In this document: in pieces, positions 49,410 through 58,186 of the stretch
How positions within the stretch are numbered: the first letter of the stretch is position 1
How the letters are laid out: each line of letters begins with the position of its first letter
Assembly: GCA_000831005.1 (NCBI GenBank)
Contig: CP007152.1
Span: 3,286,001-3,350,000, forward strand
Source of the DNA: Marinobacter salarius
Lineage (GTDB): Bacteria > Pseudomonadota > Gammaproteobacteria > Pseudomonadales > Oleiphilaceae
DNA: 64,000 nt
Direction: 5' to 3'
The notes under the pieces: model-generated
Seen by the model: only the letters and a program-made list of their open reading frames with translations
Databases searched by the model: none
What the model was told of the DNA's origin: nothing
Position numbers and translations under genes: made by a program

Positions 49410-51046
49410 GACATCATTCCCTCCAGTTTCTTGCGCAAAGAGATCAGGCGTCGGTGCTGGCGATGTTGTTCTGGCAGATCAGCGAGTTTTTCCAGGCATT
49501 TTTCACAGCGCTTCAAAAGCTCTCGATCACCTGCTGTACCCTGATATTGCTTCATCAATACCTGTACCAGGTTCAAATTGAGAGAGGCGTGGGAGGGCAC
49601 GATATCCAGTGCCCGGTTGAATGTGGTCACGGCCTCTTCCAGATTGCCTGCCTCGAACGCCTTGATGCCTTCACGATTCAGAGACCGGGCTTGAAGTTTT
49701 TGTCGGAAGCCCACCGGTTCATCGAGTAAGCTCTCGATTTTCTGCAATAGCGGAGGGTTATCGCTGCAACGAAGGGCAAGGGCATTGAGCAGGCCCTTGG
49801 CATCGGCCTCCCGGCCCAGACGGAACAGCGTCTTGGCGTAGTCAAGGCAGGCTTCGGGAGGCATTAGATCAGGGTCGAGTTCGTCCGCAACGCTGTCTAG
49901 AGCATTTTGGGCTTCATTCATTCGGTCCTGGCCGGCATGAACCCGGGACTGGACAATTCGGCTACGCAGCTTAATGTTTTCCTGTCCGGCAAACCGCTTT
50001 TCCATACGTCGGAGTATGGTCAGAGCTTCGTCCGCATGGGCTGTGCCCTCATTTGACGAGTCCCCTTCACTGAGGTCTGACAGTGACTGGCCCAATGCAA
50101 GATAGTGTTCGGAGTTGTCGTGTATCGAGTAGGTGCCAAGGCTGACGGTCTGCCGCCAGGCTTTGGACGCTGTCGGCATGTCTTGATTGGACGAGGCAAG
50201 TACGGCTAGGTGCTTGTGTCGCAACAGCGCGTTAGGGGAGTGCTCTGCCGCCTTCTCAAGAATCTGTTGGGCTTGGGTGGGCCGGCCCTGTTTTTCGAGA
50301 GCCTCGGCAAGAAGATCATACGCTTCCATGTAATCCGGATGCTGAGACACCAGTGCTTTCAAGGTTGCCGCCGCTTCATCGTAATTCTGGTTGGCAATCA
50401 GAATTTTGCCACGACCAAGCCGTGCCCAGGACAGATCGCGCTGGCTCAGTACATCGTCATGGATTTTCAGGGCATGGCTGAAGTCTCCAACCTGATAATA
50501 GAGGTCGGCCAGCGTTTTCATTAGCCAGGTCTTGTAGCGAGGTTGCGAGGGTAGCGTCTGCAGGCATAGAGAAATGGCCTCGGGGAAGTTTTCCCGATCG
50601 ATCTCCCGGTTGATCGGAAGCAGGGCATTGCGTTGCGCGATAAGGCCGCCCAGTCGCTTTTCAAGCATGGCACGGTTGATGGGCTTGGTGAGGTAGCCGT
50701 CAGGTTGGTATTCCCGGGCGCCCATCACCATCTCCTTGGAGGTTTCGGCGGTCACCATCAGAAACAGCGAAGAGCGTTTCAGGAGTTTCTTGTGCCGGAG
50801 CTCCTCGAGTATATGCTGGCCGTTCTTGCCCTCACCCAGGTTGTAGTCGCAAAGCACCACGTCTACGTGGTTATAGGCACAATACTGGACGGCAGCGGAT
50901 GCGTTGGCGACCGACTCGATCTTGTCGGCGCCGCAATTCCGCAAGATTTGCCGCATGGACAATCGAAAGTTCTCAAAGTCGTCGACGACCAGGTAACTGA
51001 GTTTCCCGAAGTTGGCGCCGATGGCATTGCTCGTGGGTTCGGTCAT
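49406..51046 (-). CDS. Response regulator with tetratricopeptide repeats
   Basis: A 546-residue protein. The receiver domain is about residues 12-135 (SYLVVDDFENFRLSMRQILR; Asp in VVLCDYNLGEG; Lys in GYLTKPINRA). A large TPR region follows (for example YQVGDFSHALKIHDDVLSQ, DYMEAYDLLAEALEKQGRP, EEAVTTFNRALDIVPSHASL). Output is by protein contact, not DNA binding. It overlaps both neighbours by ATGA, so the three proteins are made together. This suggests a complex or relay with the hybrid kinase. Confidence 0.85.
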   Translation of the reverse strand: MTEPTSNAIGANFGKLSYLVVDDFENFRLSMRQILRNCGADKIESVANASAAVQYCAYNHVDVVLCDYNLGEGKNGQHILEELRHKKLLKRSSLFLMVTAETSKEMVMGAREYQPDGYLTKPINRAMLEKRLGGLIAQRNALLPINREIDRENFPEAISLCLQTLPSQPRYKTWLMKTLADLYYQVGDFSHALKIHDDVLSQRDLSWARLGRGKILIANQNYDEAAATLKALVSQHPDYMEAYDLLAEALEKQGRPTQAQQILEKAAEHSPNALLRHKHLAVLASSNQDMPTASKAWRQTVSLGTYSIHDNSEHYLALGQSLSDLSEGDSSNEGTAHADEALTILRRMEKRFAGQENIKLRSRIVQSRVHAGQDRMNEAQNALDSVADELDPDLMPPEACLDYAKTLFRLGREADAKGLLNALALRCSDNPPLLQKIESLLDEPVGFRQKLQARSLNREGIKAFEAGNLEEAVTTFNRALDIVPSHASLNLNLVQVLMKQYQGTAGDRELLKRCEKCLEKLADLPEQHRQHRRLISLRKKLEGMMS

Positions 51047-54000
51047 GACCGTTTCTGTTTCAGCAACTTGTTAACCAGTGCTCGCAATGCGGCTGGTTTC
51101 ACCGGTTTATAAAGGATCTGGTAGCCCCTGTTGATCGCATCCTCCCTCACGTCCGGAGCCATATAGCCGGTAATGAGTATGCCAGGTATATCATTGCTGA
51201 TCTCGTCCCTCAATGAGTCCATGGCGTCGAGCCCATTCCGGTTATCGTCCAATTGGTAGTCGGCCAATATGATGTCCGGTTTCGTGCCGTTCAGTTTGTC
51301 CCGAGCATCCTCCAGACTTTCGGCTGTTGTCACGTCACAGTGCCAGTTATCCAGCAAGGCACTCATGCCATGGAGGATAGCAGGGTCATTATCGATACAG
51401 ACCACGTGAAGGCCTCCCAGGCTCGATACACGCCGCGACGCGGGTGCAGATTTGGTGGTGCTCTGGTCACTTTGCTCGGCCGGCGCAACTGGCACGGTGA
51501 TGCTGAATACGCTGCCGAGTCCCTGAACTGACTGTACGTTCACCGGGTGATTCAGCATGCCGCAGATGCGGTCGACAATCGCGAGCCCCAGACCAAGGCC
51601 TTTTTTGTCCCGGCCCTGCTGAAAACGACGGAATTCCTCGAAGATGTGAGTAAGCTGGTCTTCCGGAATACCCGGCCCGGTATCCCATACCTCAATGCGG
51701 ATATACCCTTTCAGACGCCGACAGCCCAGCAGGATTTTCCCACTTGGGGTGTAACGAATGGCGTTGGAAAGAAAATTCTGGATAACGCGCCGCAGCAGTT
51801 TTGAGTCTGATCGCACCCAGGCGCTGCTGGGGACAACATGAAGATCCAGGCCCTGGTCTTTTGCGATGGCAGAGAAATCGGTTGCCAGGTGCCGCATGAT
51901 CTCGTTAACCGGAAACACACCGATATCCGGTTCCAGTGCACCGGCGTCCAGCTTTGAGATGTCCAATAGGGTGCTGATGATTTCTTCGGCGGCGCCCAGC
52001 GAGCTGTCAATGTGGTCCACCAGTTCGGTCATTTCAGGATCCCTGGCTTTACCCGCCAGAGCCGAGGTGAACAGGCGCGCGGCATTCAGGGGTTGGAGAA
52101 GGTCATGACTTGCTGACGCCAGGAAGCGGGTTTTGCTCTGGTTGGCCTGTTCAGCCACGGATTTCGCCTTGAGCATCTGCTCATTGATCACCTGGAGTTC
52201 CTGGGTGCGTTCTTTGACGCGCTGCTCCAGGTAGATATTGGTTTCCTTCAGCGCTTGCTCGGTCCTTCGCATAGCGGTGATGTCCTGGAAGGTGGTTACG
52301 TAACCACCTCCGGGAATCGGGCTACCATCAATCCTCAGTACGGTGCCGTCCGGTCGTTGTCGCTCGTAGGACATCGGCCGACCCTCGCGCATGCTGGCGC
52401 AGCGATCAGCAATGACCTCGTCGATTCGTCTCGCTGGCAGGTTGGCACTGGTCAGGTTGTACCGCATCAGGTCTTCCACCGGACGGCCGACCCGGACGAA
52501 GCCCTTCGGGTAGCTGAATTGCTCCAGGTAGCGGTGGTTCCATACCACCAGCTGTTGTTGGTGGTTCACGACGGAAACACCCAGGCTGATGTTTTCAATT
52601 GCCGATTGCAGTAATTCCCGGCTGAAGGTCATGGCCTGCGAGGCTTCATCGACGATGCTCACGACGTCCTCGATCTGCATGTCCCGCCCGGTGAGCGTGG
52701 ACTCCAGTACCACGCGTGCCGTGGACGCCCCGATAACCGATGCCAGTTGCCGCTCAATGAACTTCATCAGGTGCGACGAAGCTGGCCTATGAGGGTGCAG
52801 GCGAATGGCGTTGCGCCGCTCGTAGTTGCGGAAGATGGCTTCGGCTCGCTCTTCCCCCATGAAACGGTCGGAGATCGCCTGCAGATCAGAGGTCAAGATC
52901 TCACCCTGCCAGCTCTGTTGCTGCGGCGTCTCAGCTCTCGGTTGGGGATCGTGGAAGAACGAGGCGATCTGGATCTTTTCCCGCACCCGTTGGCGGGTCA
53001 ACATCGAGAGAACGATGTAGGTAACGGTGTTGATGCCCAGGCTCCAGATAATGCCGTGGCTGGTCTGATCAAGTTCAGAACCAAAAAGAGCTGTGGGCCT
53101 TGTCCAGTTAATGCCCCAAACCCCATGATCAATAAGGGTATCGCTTAACCAGCCAGTGGATGCCAGAGCGGGTAACAGCAGGGTATAGCACCACATCAGG
53201 AAGCCGAGACCGAGGCCCCAGACAGCGCCGGTATGGTTGCCCTTGCGCCAGAGAATACCACCGACAAGTGCGGGTCCGAACTGGGCCGCTGCGGCGAATG
53301 AGAGCAGCCCAAAGGCTGTCAGGCTGTAATCCGCGCCTGCCATGCGATAGAACCCGTAGGCAGTGAGCAACACCACGAAGATAGCAACCCGTCGAATGCT
53401 GAGTAGCAGGTAGCTGAGATCGGAGCGTTTGTTCATGCCGGGGCGGAAGAACTTCAGTAGCGCCGGCATGATGATTTCATTGCTGACCATGGTTGCGATG
53501 GCGACCGAACAGACGATGACCATTGCTGCCGCAGCTGATCCACCGCCCAGGAATGCCAGGATAGCGAGCCATTGTTCTCCGGCCAGAATTGGCAGGTTCA
53601 GAATCAGAATGTCCGGATCGGACGCGCTGGCTTCCGGGGATAACAAGCCTGCTGCCGCAATAGGTAGAACAAAGGCGCTGGCAATAATCAGGTAAATCGG
53701 CATCGCCCAGCGGGCGGTTTCAAAATCCCGGTGGTCGGTGTTTTCCACCACCATGACATGGAACTGTCGGGGTAGGCAGATGATTGCCAGCATGGCCACC
53801 AGCGTTTGGGTAATAAAAGCCGGAGCCTCTACGCTGTCGGTGGTCAGTGTGCCGACGAGCCCGGCGCTGCGGACGTTGCCCCAGAGATCACCGAAGCCGC
53901 CATAAAGACCATAGATAACGAACAGGCCAACGGCCACGAAGGCCACGAGCTTTATCAACGACTCAAAGGCCACTGCCTGTATCATGCCCCGGTGGTGCTC

Positions 54001-54561
54001 GGTTGACTCGAGGTGTCGGGTACCGAACAGGACGGTAAATACTGCGAGCACCAGCGTGATATACCAGGCCGAATCGTTCCACGCAGCGGTACTGAGTTCA
54101 TTGGGTTCCACGCCAGTGTCCGAGAGGACGCTAAAGCCCATGGAGATGGCTTTAAGCTGCAGGGCGATGTAAGGAACACTGCCGATCAGTGCGAAGATTG
54201 CCACCATGGCGGCGAGTGACTGGGATTTGCCATAACGGGATGCTATGAAGTCCGCAATCGAGGTGGTGTTGTTGCGCTTGCTGATGAAGATGATACGGCG
54301 CAACAGGGGAGCGCCAAAGACAAAAACGAGTAACGGGCCGAGATAGATTGGCAAAAAGCCGAGCCCCTCCTGAGTGGCTCGGCCTACGGCACCGTAAAAC
54401 GTCCAGGAGGTGAAGTAGACCGCCAGTGACAGAGCATAGATATGGGTACGTGCCAGTCGGCGACGGTAGAGACCAGGATGCTTGTCGCCGGCCCAGGCAA
54501 TAACAAAAAGAATCGAAATGTAGGTGATGGAAATTAAGACCAGCAACCAGGCACTAATCAT
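51043..54561 (-). CDS. Hybrid histidine kinase with SLC5 symporter-like sensor (CrbS/MxtR type)
   Basis: A 1172-residue, uninterrupted protein. The first 500 residues form about 12-13 membrane helices like sodium/solute symporters (YFTSWTFYGAVGRATQEGLG, ASRYGKSQSLAAMVAIFALIG). A linker and PAS domain follow (QSAIENISLGVSVVNHQQQL, VTTFQDITAMRRTEQAL), then HisKA with H-box SASHDLLQPLNAARLF, HATPase (NFLSNAIRYTP, DTGPGIPEDQL, GLGLGLAIVDRI) and a receiver with Asp in IILADYQLDDNRNG. This architecture is that of CrbS/MxtR and NahK/ErcS'-like kinases, which control acetate uptake and use through a LuxR-type regulator. That regulator is not in the window. Confidence 0.88.
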   Translation of the reverse strand: MISAWLLVLISITYISILFVIAWAGDKHPGLYRRRLARTHIYALSLAVYFTSWTFYGAVGRATQEGLGFLPIYLGPLLVFVFGAPLLRRIIFISKRNNTTSIADFIASRYGKSQSLAAMVAIFALIGSVPYIALQLKAISMGFSVLSDTGVEPNELSTAAWNDSAWYITLVLAVFTVLFGTRHLESTEHHRGMIQAVAFESLIKLVAFVAVGLFVIYGLYGGFGDLWGNVRSAGLVGTLTTDSVEAPAFITQTLVAMLAIICLPRQFHVMVVENTDHRDFETARWAMPIYLIIASAFVLPIAAAGLLSPEASASDPDILILNLPILAGEQWLAILAFLGGGSAAAAMVIVCSVAIATMVSNEIIMPALLKFFRPGMNKRSDLSYLLLSIRRVAIFVVLLTAYGFYRMAGADYSLTAFGLLSFAAAAQFGPALVGGILWRKGNHTGAVWGLGLGFLMWCYTLLLPALASTGWLSDTLIDHGVWGINWTRPTALFGSELDQTSHGIIWSLGINTVTYIVLSMLTRQRVREKIQIASFFHDPQPRAETPQQQSWQGEILTSDLQAISDRFMGEERAEAIFRNYERRNAIRLHPHRPASSHLMKFIERQLASVIGASTARVVLESTLTGRDMQIEDVVSIVDEASQAMTFSRELLQSAIENISLGVSVVNHQQQLVVWNHRYLEQFSYPKGFVRVGRPVEDLMRYNLTSANLPARRIDEVIADRCASMREGRPMSYERQRPDGTVLRIDGSPIPGGGYVTTFQDITAMRRTEQALKETNIYLEQRVKERTQELQVINEQMLKAKSVAEQANQSKTRFLASASHDLLQPLNAARLFTSALAGKARDPEMTELVDHIDSSLGAAEEIISTLLDISKLDAGALEPDIGVFPVNEIMRHLATDFSAIAKDQGLDLHVVPSSAWVRSDSKLLRRVIQNFLSNAIRYTPSGKILLGCRRLKGYIRIEVWDTGPGIPEDQLTHIFEEFRRFQQGRDKKGLGLGLAIVDRICGMLNHPVNVQSVQGLGSVFSITVPVAPAEQSDQSTTKSAPASRRVSSLGGLHVVCIDNDPAILHGMSALLDNWHCDVTTAESLEDARDKLNGTKPDIILADYQLDDNRNGLDAMDSLRDEISNDIPGILITGYMAPDVREDAINRGYQILYKPVKPAALRALVNKLLKQKRS

Positions 54562-54613
54562 AGTTCGCTCTTTTTATTCTACCCGGGGTTCTCGGGAGCG
54601 GTTTTGGGTATCG

Positions 54614-55120
54614 TCATTCGCCGCAAACGGTCATCAACAGTTTGTCCTGCGGGTCCAGTTTTTTCATGTTATCAAGCCGTGGGGCGCCGTCTGAACCCAG
54701 TGGTACAAGTTCGCGGGCATTGCAGTTAAGAATATGAATCCGATGAGAAACAGCATCGATCATTTTCTGCTCAAAGCGATACAGGGTGAAGCGCAAAACG
54801 TCCGGGTTTGACGGGGTTTCGCTGATGCTTTTGGTATCGACTGTCGAGAAAGCATTGACGTAAGGGAAGAAAAACGTCCATGGGCGCCATAAAATGCCGT
54901 TGCTCTCCGTGTCCACAATGACAGCCTCTTCGGGCATCAGGGACTGCTTTTGTTCAAACCAGGTGTATTCGGTATAGATGAGGTATCCCAGCATGCCAGC
55001 TCCGGCAAATACCGGGATGATCCATTTCGGAGCAAGGTTTCGGGTCATAGCCCGGATTCCGAGCGCAATACCTGCGGCTCCGAGGCCGCAAACAACGGTA
55101 GCGACAAACGTCCAGAACAT
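54614..55120 (-). CDS. Small membrane protein of unknown function
   Basis: A 168-residue protein with two N-terminal membrane helices (TFVATVVCGLGAAGIALGIRA and IIPVFAGAGMLGYLIYTEYTW) and a soluble C-terminal part with SNGILWRPWTFFFPYVNAF and two cysteines (LNCNAREL, MTVCGE). I do not recognise a characterised family. It lies between the hybrid kinase and the symporter on the same strand, after the symporter terminator, so it may be read through at a low level or have its own promoter. An accessory role in the kinase/symporter system is only a guess. Confidence 0.7.
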   Translation of the reverse strand: MFWTFVATVVCGLGAAGIALGIRAMTRNLAPKWIIPVFAGAGMLGYLIYTEYTWFEQKQSLMPEEAVIVDTESNGILWRPWTFFFPYVNAFSTVDTKSISETPSNPDVLRFTLYRFEQKMIDAVSHRIHILNCNARELVPLGSDGAPRLDNMKKLDPQDKLLMTVCGE

Positions 55121-55131
55121 AAAATGGGTTT

Positions 55132-55171
55132 CCTTAAAAAGAACGGGCTCCCTCTCAGAGGAAGCCCGTTC
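55132..55171 (-). terminator. Intrinsic terminator after the symporter gene
   Basis: GAACGGGCT and AGCCCGTTC (with inner CCTCT/AGAGG) pair into a long stem. On the minus strand it is followed by TTCTTTTT-like U-tract bases at 55140-55132. It lies about 50 bases after the symporter stop. Confidence 0.85.
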
Positions 55172-55217
55172 GTCATCAACCTACTGATTCATTGAATGAA
55201 TCAGGCTGATTCGTTGC

Positions 55218-56983
55218 TTAGTGGTCGTGAGCCTGACTCGCACCACGTGGGTAGCGGACGCTTTCAACCAGTTCCTGAATCTCAACGGGCGGTTCTTCAG
55301 TTGCGTTGGACACAATGAAGGCTACCGCAAAGTTGACGACAGCACCAACCGCACCGATCGACAGCGGGGAAATACCCAGCACCCAGTTTTCAGGGGTGTC
55401 TGCCAGGTTGTTGGTGCCCGGGATGAACAGCCAGCCCTTGTACACAAAAATGTACGTAAGGGTAAAGGCCAGACCGGTCAGCATGCCAGCGATGGCGCCG
55501 ACATTGTTAACCCGCTTGGAGAAAATACCCATCATCAGTGCGGGGAACAGAGAGGCGGCTGCAATACCGAACGCCAATGCCACCACTTGTGCGGCGAACC
55601 CCGGGGGATTGGCGCCAAGATAGGTGGCGACCACTATGGCAACGGCCATGGAAATTCGGGCTGCCATCAACTCGCCTTTTTCGGTGATATTGGGGTTGAT
55701 CGAGCCTTTGATCAGGTCGTGACTGACTGCCGACGAAATTGCCAGCAACAGACCCGCTGCCGTGGACAGTGCTGCTGCCAGACCACCGGCGGCAATCAGG
55801 CCGATAACCCATCCCGGCAGGTTGGCGATTTCCGGGTTGGCCAGTACCAGGATATCCCGGTTAACGACCAACTCGTTGCCTTCCCAGCCACGAGCCTGAG
55901 CAGTGCTCTCGAACTCTGGCGAGTCGTTGTACAGCTGGATACGACCGTCTTCGTTCTTGTCGGTGAACTGAATCAGTCCGGTTACTTCCCACTCTTTGAT
56001 CCAGTTTGGACGCTCATCATATTGGATCGGCTCCGCTTGGGTGCCTTCCGGGTAGATGGTGGTCATCAGGTTCAAACGAGCCATGGAAGCAACGGCAGGC
56101 GCTGTCAGGTAAAGCAGGGCGATGAAAACAAGCGCCCAGCCTGCAGACCAGCGTGCATCCGCCACTTTAGGCACAGTGAAGAACCGGATAATAACGTGGG
56201 GCAGACCAGCGGTACCGATCATCAGGGTCAGCGTGAACAGAACCATATTCAGTTTGTTGTCCACATCAGCGGTGTACTCGTTGAAACCGAGATCCGTGAT
56301 GACCTGGTTCAGCTTGTCCAGAATCGGCATGCCGGAGTCCACGTGAGTGGAAAACAGGCCGAGAGGAGGCAGAGCATTACCGGTCAACTGCAGGGAGATG
56401 AAGACGGCAGGAATGGTGTACGCGGTAATCAGTACGCAGTACTGAGCCACCTGCGTATAGGTGATGCCCTTCATGCCGCCAAGTACGGCGTAGACGAATA
56501 CCACCACAGCCGCAATGATCAGACCCATGGTAGCGTCTACTTCCAGGAAGCGAGAGAAGGCTACGCCGGCACCAGCCATCTGGCCGATGACGTAGGTCAC
56601 GGACGCTACGATCAGACAGATAACCGCTACGAGGCGGGCATTCTTGCTGTAGAAGCGGTCACCAATGAACTCGGGAACCGTAAACTTACCAAACTTACGC
56701 AGGTAAGGCGCCAGAAGCATGGCCAGCAGAACGTAGCCGCCTGTCCAGCCCATCAGGAACGTCGAGTTTGCATAACCACCAGCGGCAATCAGGCCCGCCA
56801 TGGAGATAAAGGATGCTGCGGACATCCAGTCAGCACCGATCGCCGCACCGTTGGTGATCGGGTGAACGCCGCCGCCGGCAACGTAGAAATCACTCGTACT
56901 ACCGGCTTTCGCCAGATGGCGATACCGATATAGAGGGCGAATGAGCCGCCCACAAATAATAGGTTAATGGCAAATTGACTCAT
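55218..56983 (-). CDS. actP: Cation/acetate symporter (SSS family)
   Basis: About 589 residues with some 13 membrane helices. It opens MSQFAINLLFVGGSFALYIGIAIW. A break at about 56906 is repaired by one base to RKAGSTSDFYVAGGGVHPITNG, then GADWMSAASFISMAGLIAAGG, the sodium-site region of SLC5 transporters. GTAGLPHVIIRFFTV is the ActP-type signature, and AAGGLAAALSTAAGLLLAISS is also present. A hydrophilic insert (about 265-360) with IQLYNDSPEFEST separates two helices. It imports acetate or another short monocarboxylate with sodium. The DUF4212 gene starts it off and the nearby SLC5-type kinase probably controls it. Confidence 0.87.
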
Positions 56984-56989
56984 TCGAAC

Positions 56990-57251
56990 TTACTCCTCAT
57001 GCACGTCGAATTTTTCATCGAGCTTGTTCATCCGCCAGGCGTAATGGAAGATCAACGCGATGAAAGTAAGAATCGAACCCTGTTGGGCGAACCAGAAGCG
57101 AGGTCGGTTCCGCCAATGGGGATTCCGGCGAGCATGGGGCGAAGCAGTATCGCAAACCCATAAGACACGAGGCCCAGACAATAAGGCTCCCGAATATAAG
57201 GCGTAGGTTCGCCTTCCAGTAGTTCACAGCATCGTAGTCATGACCTGACAT
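56990..57251 (-). CDS. DUF4212 (sodium/substrate symporter small subunit) protein
   Basis: About 87 residues after two repairs. The family pattern is clear: DAVNYWKANLRLIFGSLIVW, then LVSYGFAILLRPMLAG with one base restored at 57171-57172, and TDLGFWFAQQGSILTFIALIFHYAWRMNKLD with a base restored near 57099. Two membrane helices. DUF4212 proteins are nearly always encoded just before SSS symporters of the ActP type and are taken as a small subunit. Here the gap is 6 bases. The three fragments in different frames are sequence artefacts, not separate genes. Confidence 0.85.
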
Positions 57252-57393
57252 AGGATCACTCCTGTATTGTTGTTGTGGAGGTTGGGTGGGTTTTCTGTGA
57301 AGTGTTGGTTGTAGAGAAATTATTATTCATATAGTTCTTCTCCGACGTGATGTCCTATTCGACTTTACCCGTCAAGCGATAGATAGATATTGG

Positions 57394-57434
57394 CAAAAGG
57401 TCTAATTCTCAGTTATTTGAGGGACAAAAGGTCT
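57394..57434. promoter_or_regulatory. Direct repeat CAAAAGGTCT upstream of the DUF4212-symporter operon
   Basis: Two identical 10-base copies, at 57394-57403 and 57425-57434, are 31 bases apart start to start, which is close to three helical turns. They lie 140-180 bases upstream of the DUF4212 start in a 208-base gap. This is the layout of activator sites bound by a dimer or by two dimers. The regulator is unknown; a CrbR-like LuxR-type activator would be the first candidate. Confidence 0.45.
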
Positions 57435-57459
57435 GCAAACGCGACACAGTTCCGGGGCT

Positions 57460-58169
57460 CTAGCCTTGTCGATGGATATTCTTCAGTTGTCGGTAGTACT
57501 TCAGTTTGCCATTGAAGTCACGCAGGCTGGTGACACCGCTTTTTTGTGCTTTATTGATAACAGCGAGGGTTAACTCAGCCGTCACCATGGCGTCGGCAGC
57601 GGCATGGTGTCGGGCGCTGACTTCCAGGTCGAAAAAATCGGCCCAGTTGTCCAGTCCTTTGCCCCCGGTTTTGGAGTTGGGGAAGTAGGCGGGAAGCATC
57701 TCGGCGACATCGAGCCAGGTGTGGGGCTGGGTGTAGCCCAGTGTTTGCTTGAGAGCCTTTTCAAGGAATTTCTGGTCAAAGGCGGAATGGTAGGCAAGGA
57801 TAGGGTCGCCATTCATCCATTCCAGCAGATGGAGCAGTGCGTCTTCTGTCTCATGTCCCTGAGTCAGGCTTCCGGCCCAATGCCGTGGATGAGTACCGTC
57901 TCGCTGATGTCCAGCTCCGGGCGACGCAGGATCAGATCAAACTGGTCACCCAGGTCAATGGCGTTGTGCCGGATGGCCACCGCGCCAATGGCGATGACAT
58001 TGTCTTTTGCCGGGTTGAGGCCGGTCGTTTCCAGATCAAGTACGATCAGCCGGCAGTCTGACAGGCGCTGGTCTCCGGCGGTTTTTGGCGTTGGCAAGTG
58101 TTCTCGGTCGTGACCACCGGTGCTGCCGGCCCTACGCCGTTCGATCCAGTTTTTGATCTGTTCCAGCAT
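57460..58169 (-). CDS. DnaQ-like 3'-5' exonuclease (DEDDh)
   Basis: About 237 residues. Exo I is VLDLETTGLNP (Asp and Glu), Exo II AYHSAFDQKFLEKAL, Exo III HHAAADAMVTAEL, so all DEDDh residues are present. The frame breaks at GG 57867-57868; one base restores GIGPEALTQGHETEDALLHLLEW. Such proteins resemble the epsilon subunit of DNA polymerase III but occur alone beside CBS/DUF294 genes and acetate symporters in many gammaproteobacteria. The nucleic acid substrate and the reason for this pairing are unknown. A 17-base gap separates it from the DUF294 gene, so they are co-transcribed. Confidence 0.85.
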
Positions 58170-58186
58170 AAAGGTTGGCCCGGTTT

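Noticed and set aside
55221..56933. A 570-codon open frame on the plus strand over the symporter
   Set aside because: It is the exact antisense of a conserved membrane transporter, is rich in His, Gln, Gly and Arg, has no domain and no ribosome site. It is a codon-bias shadow.
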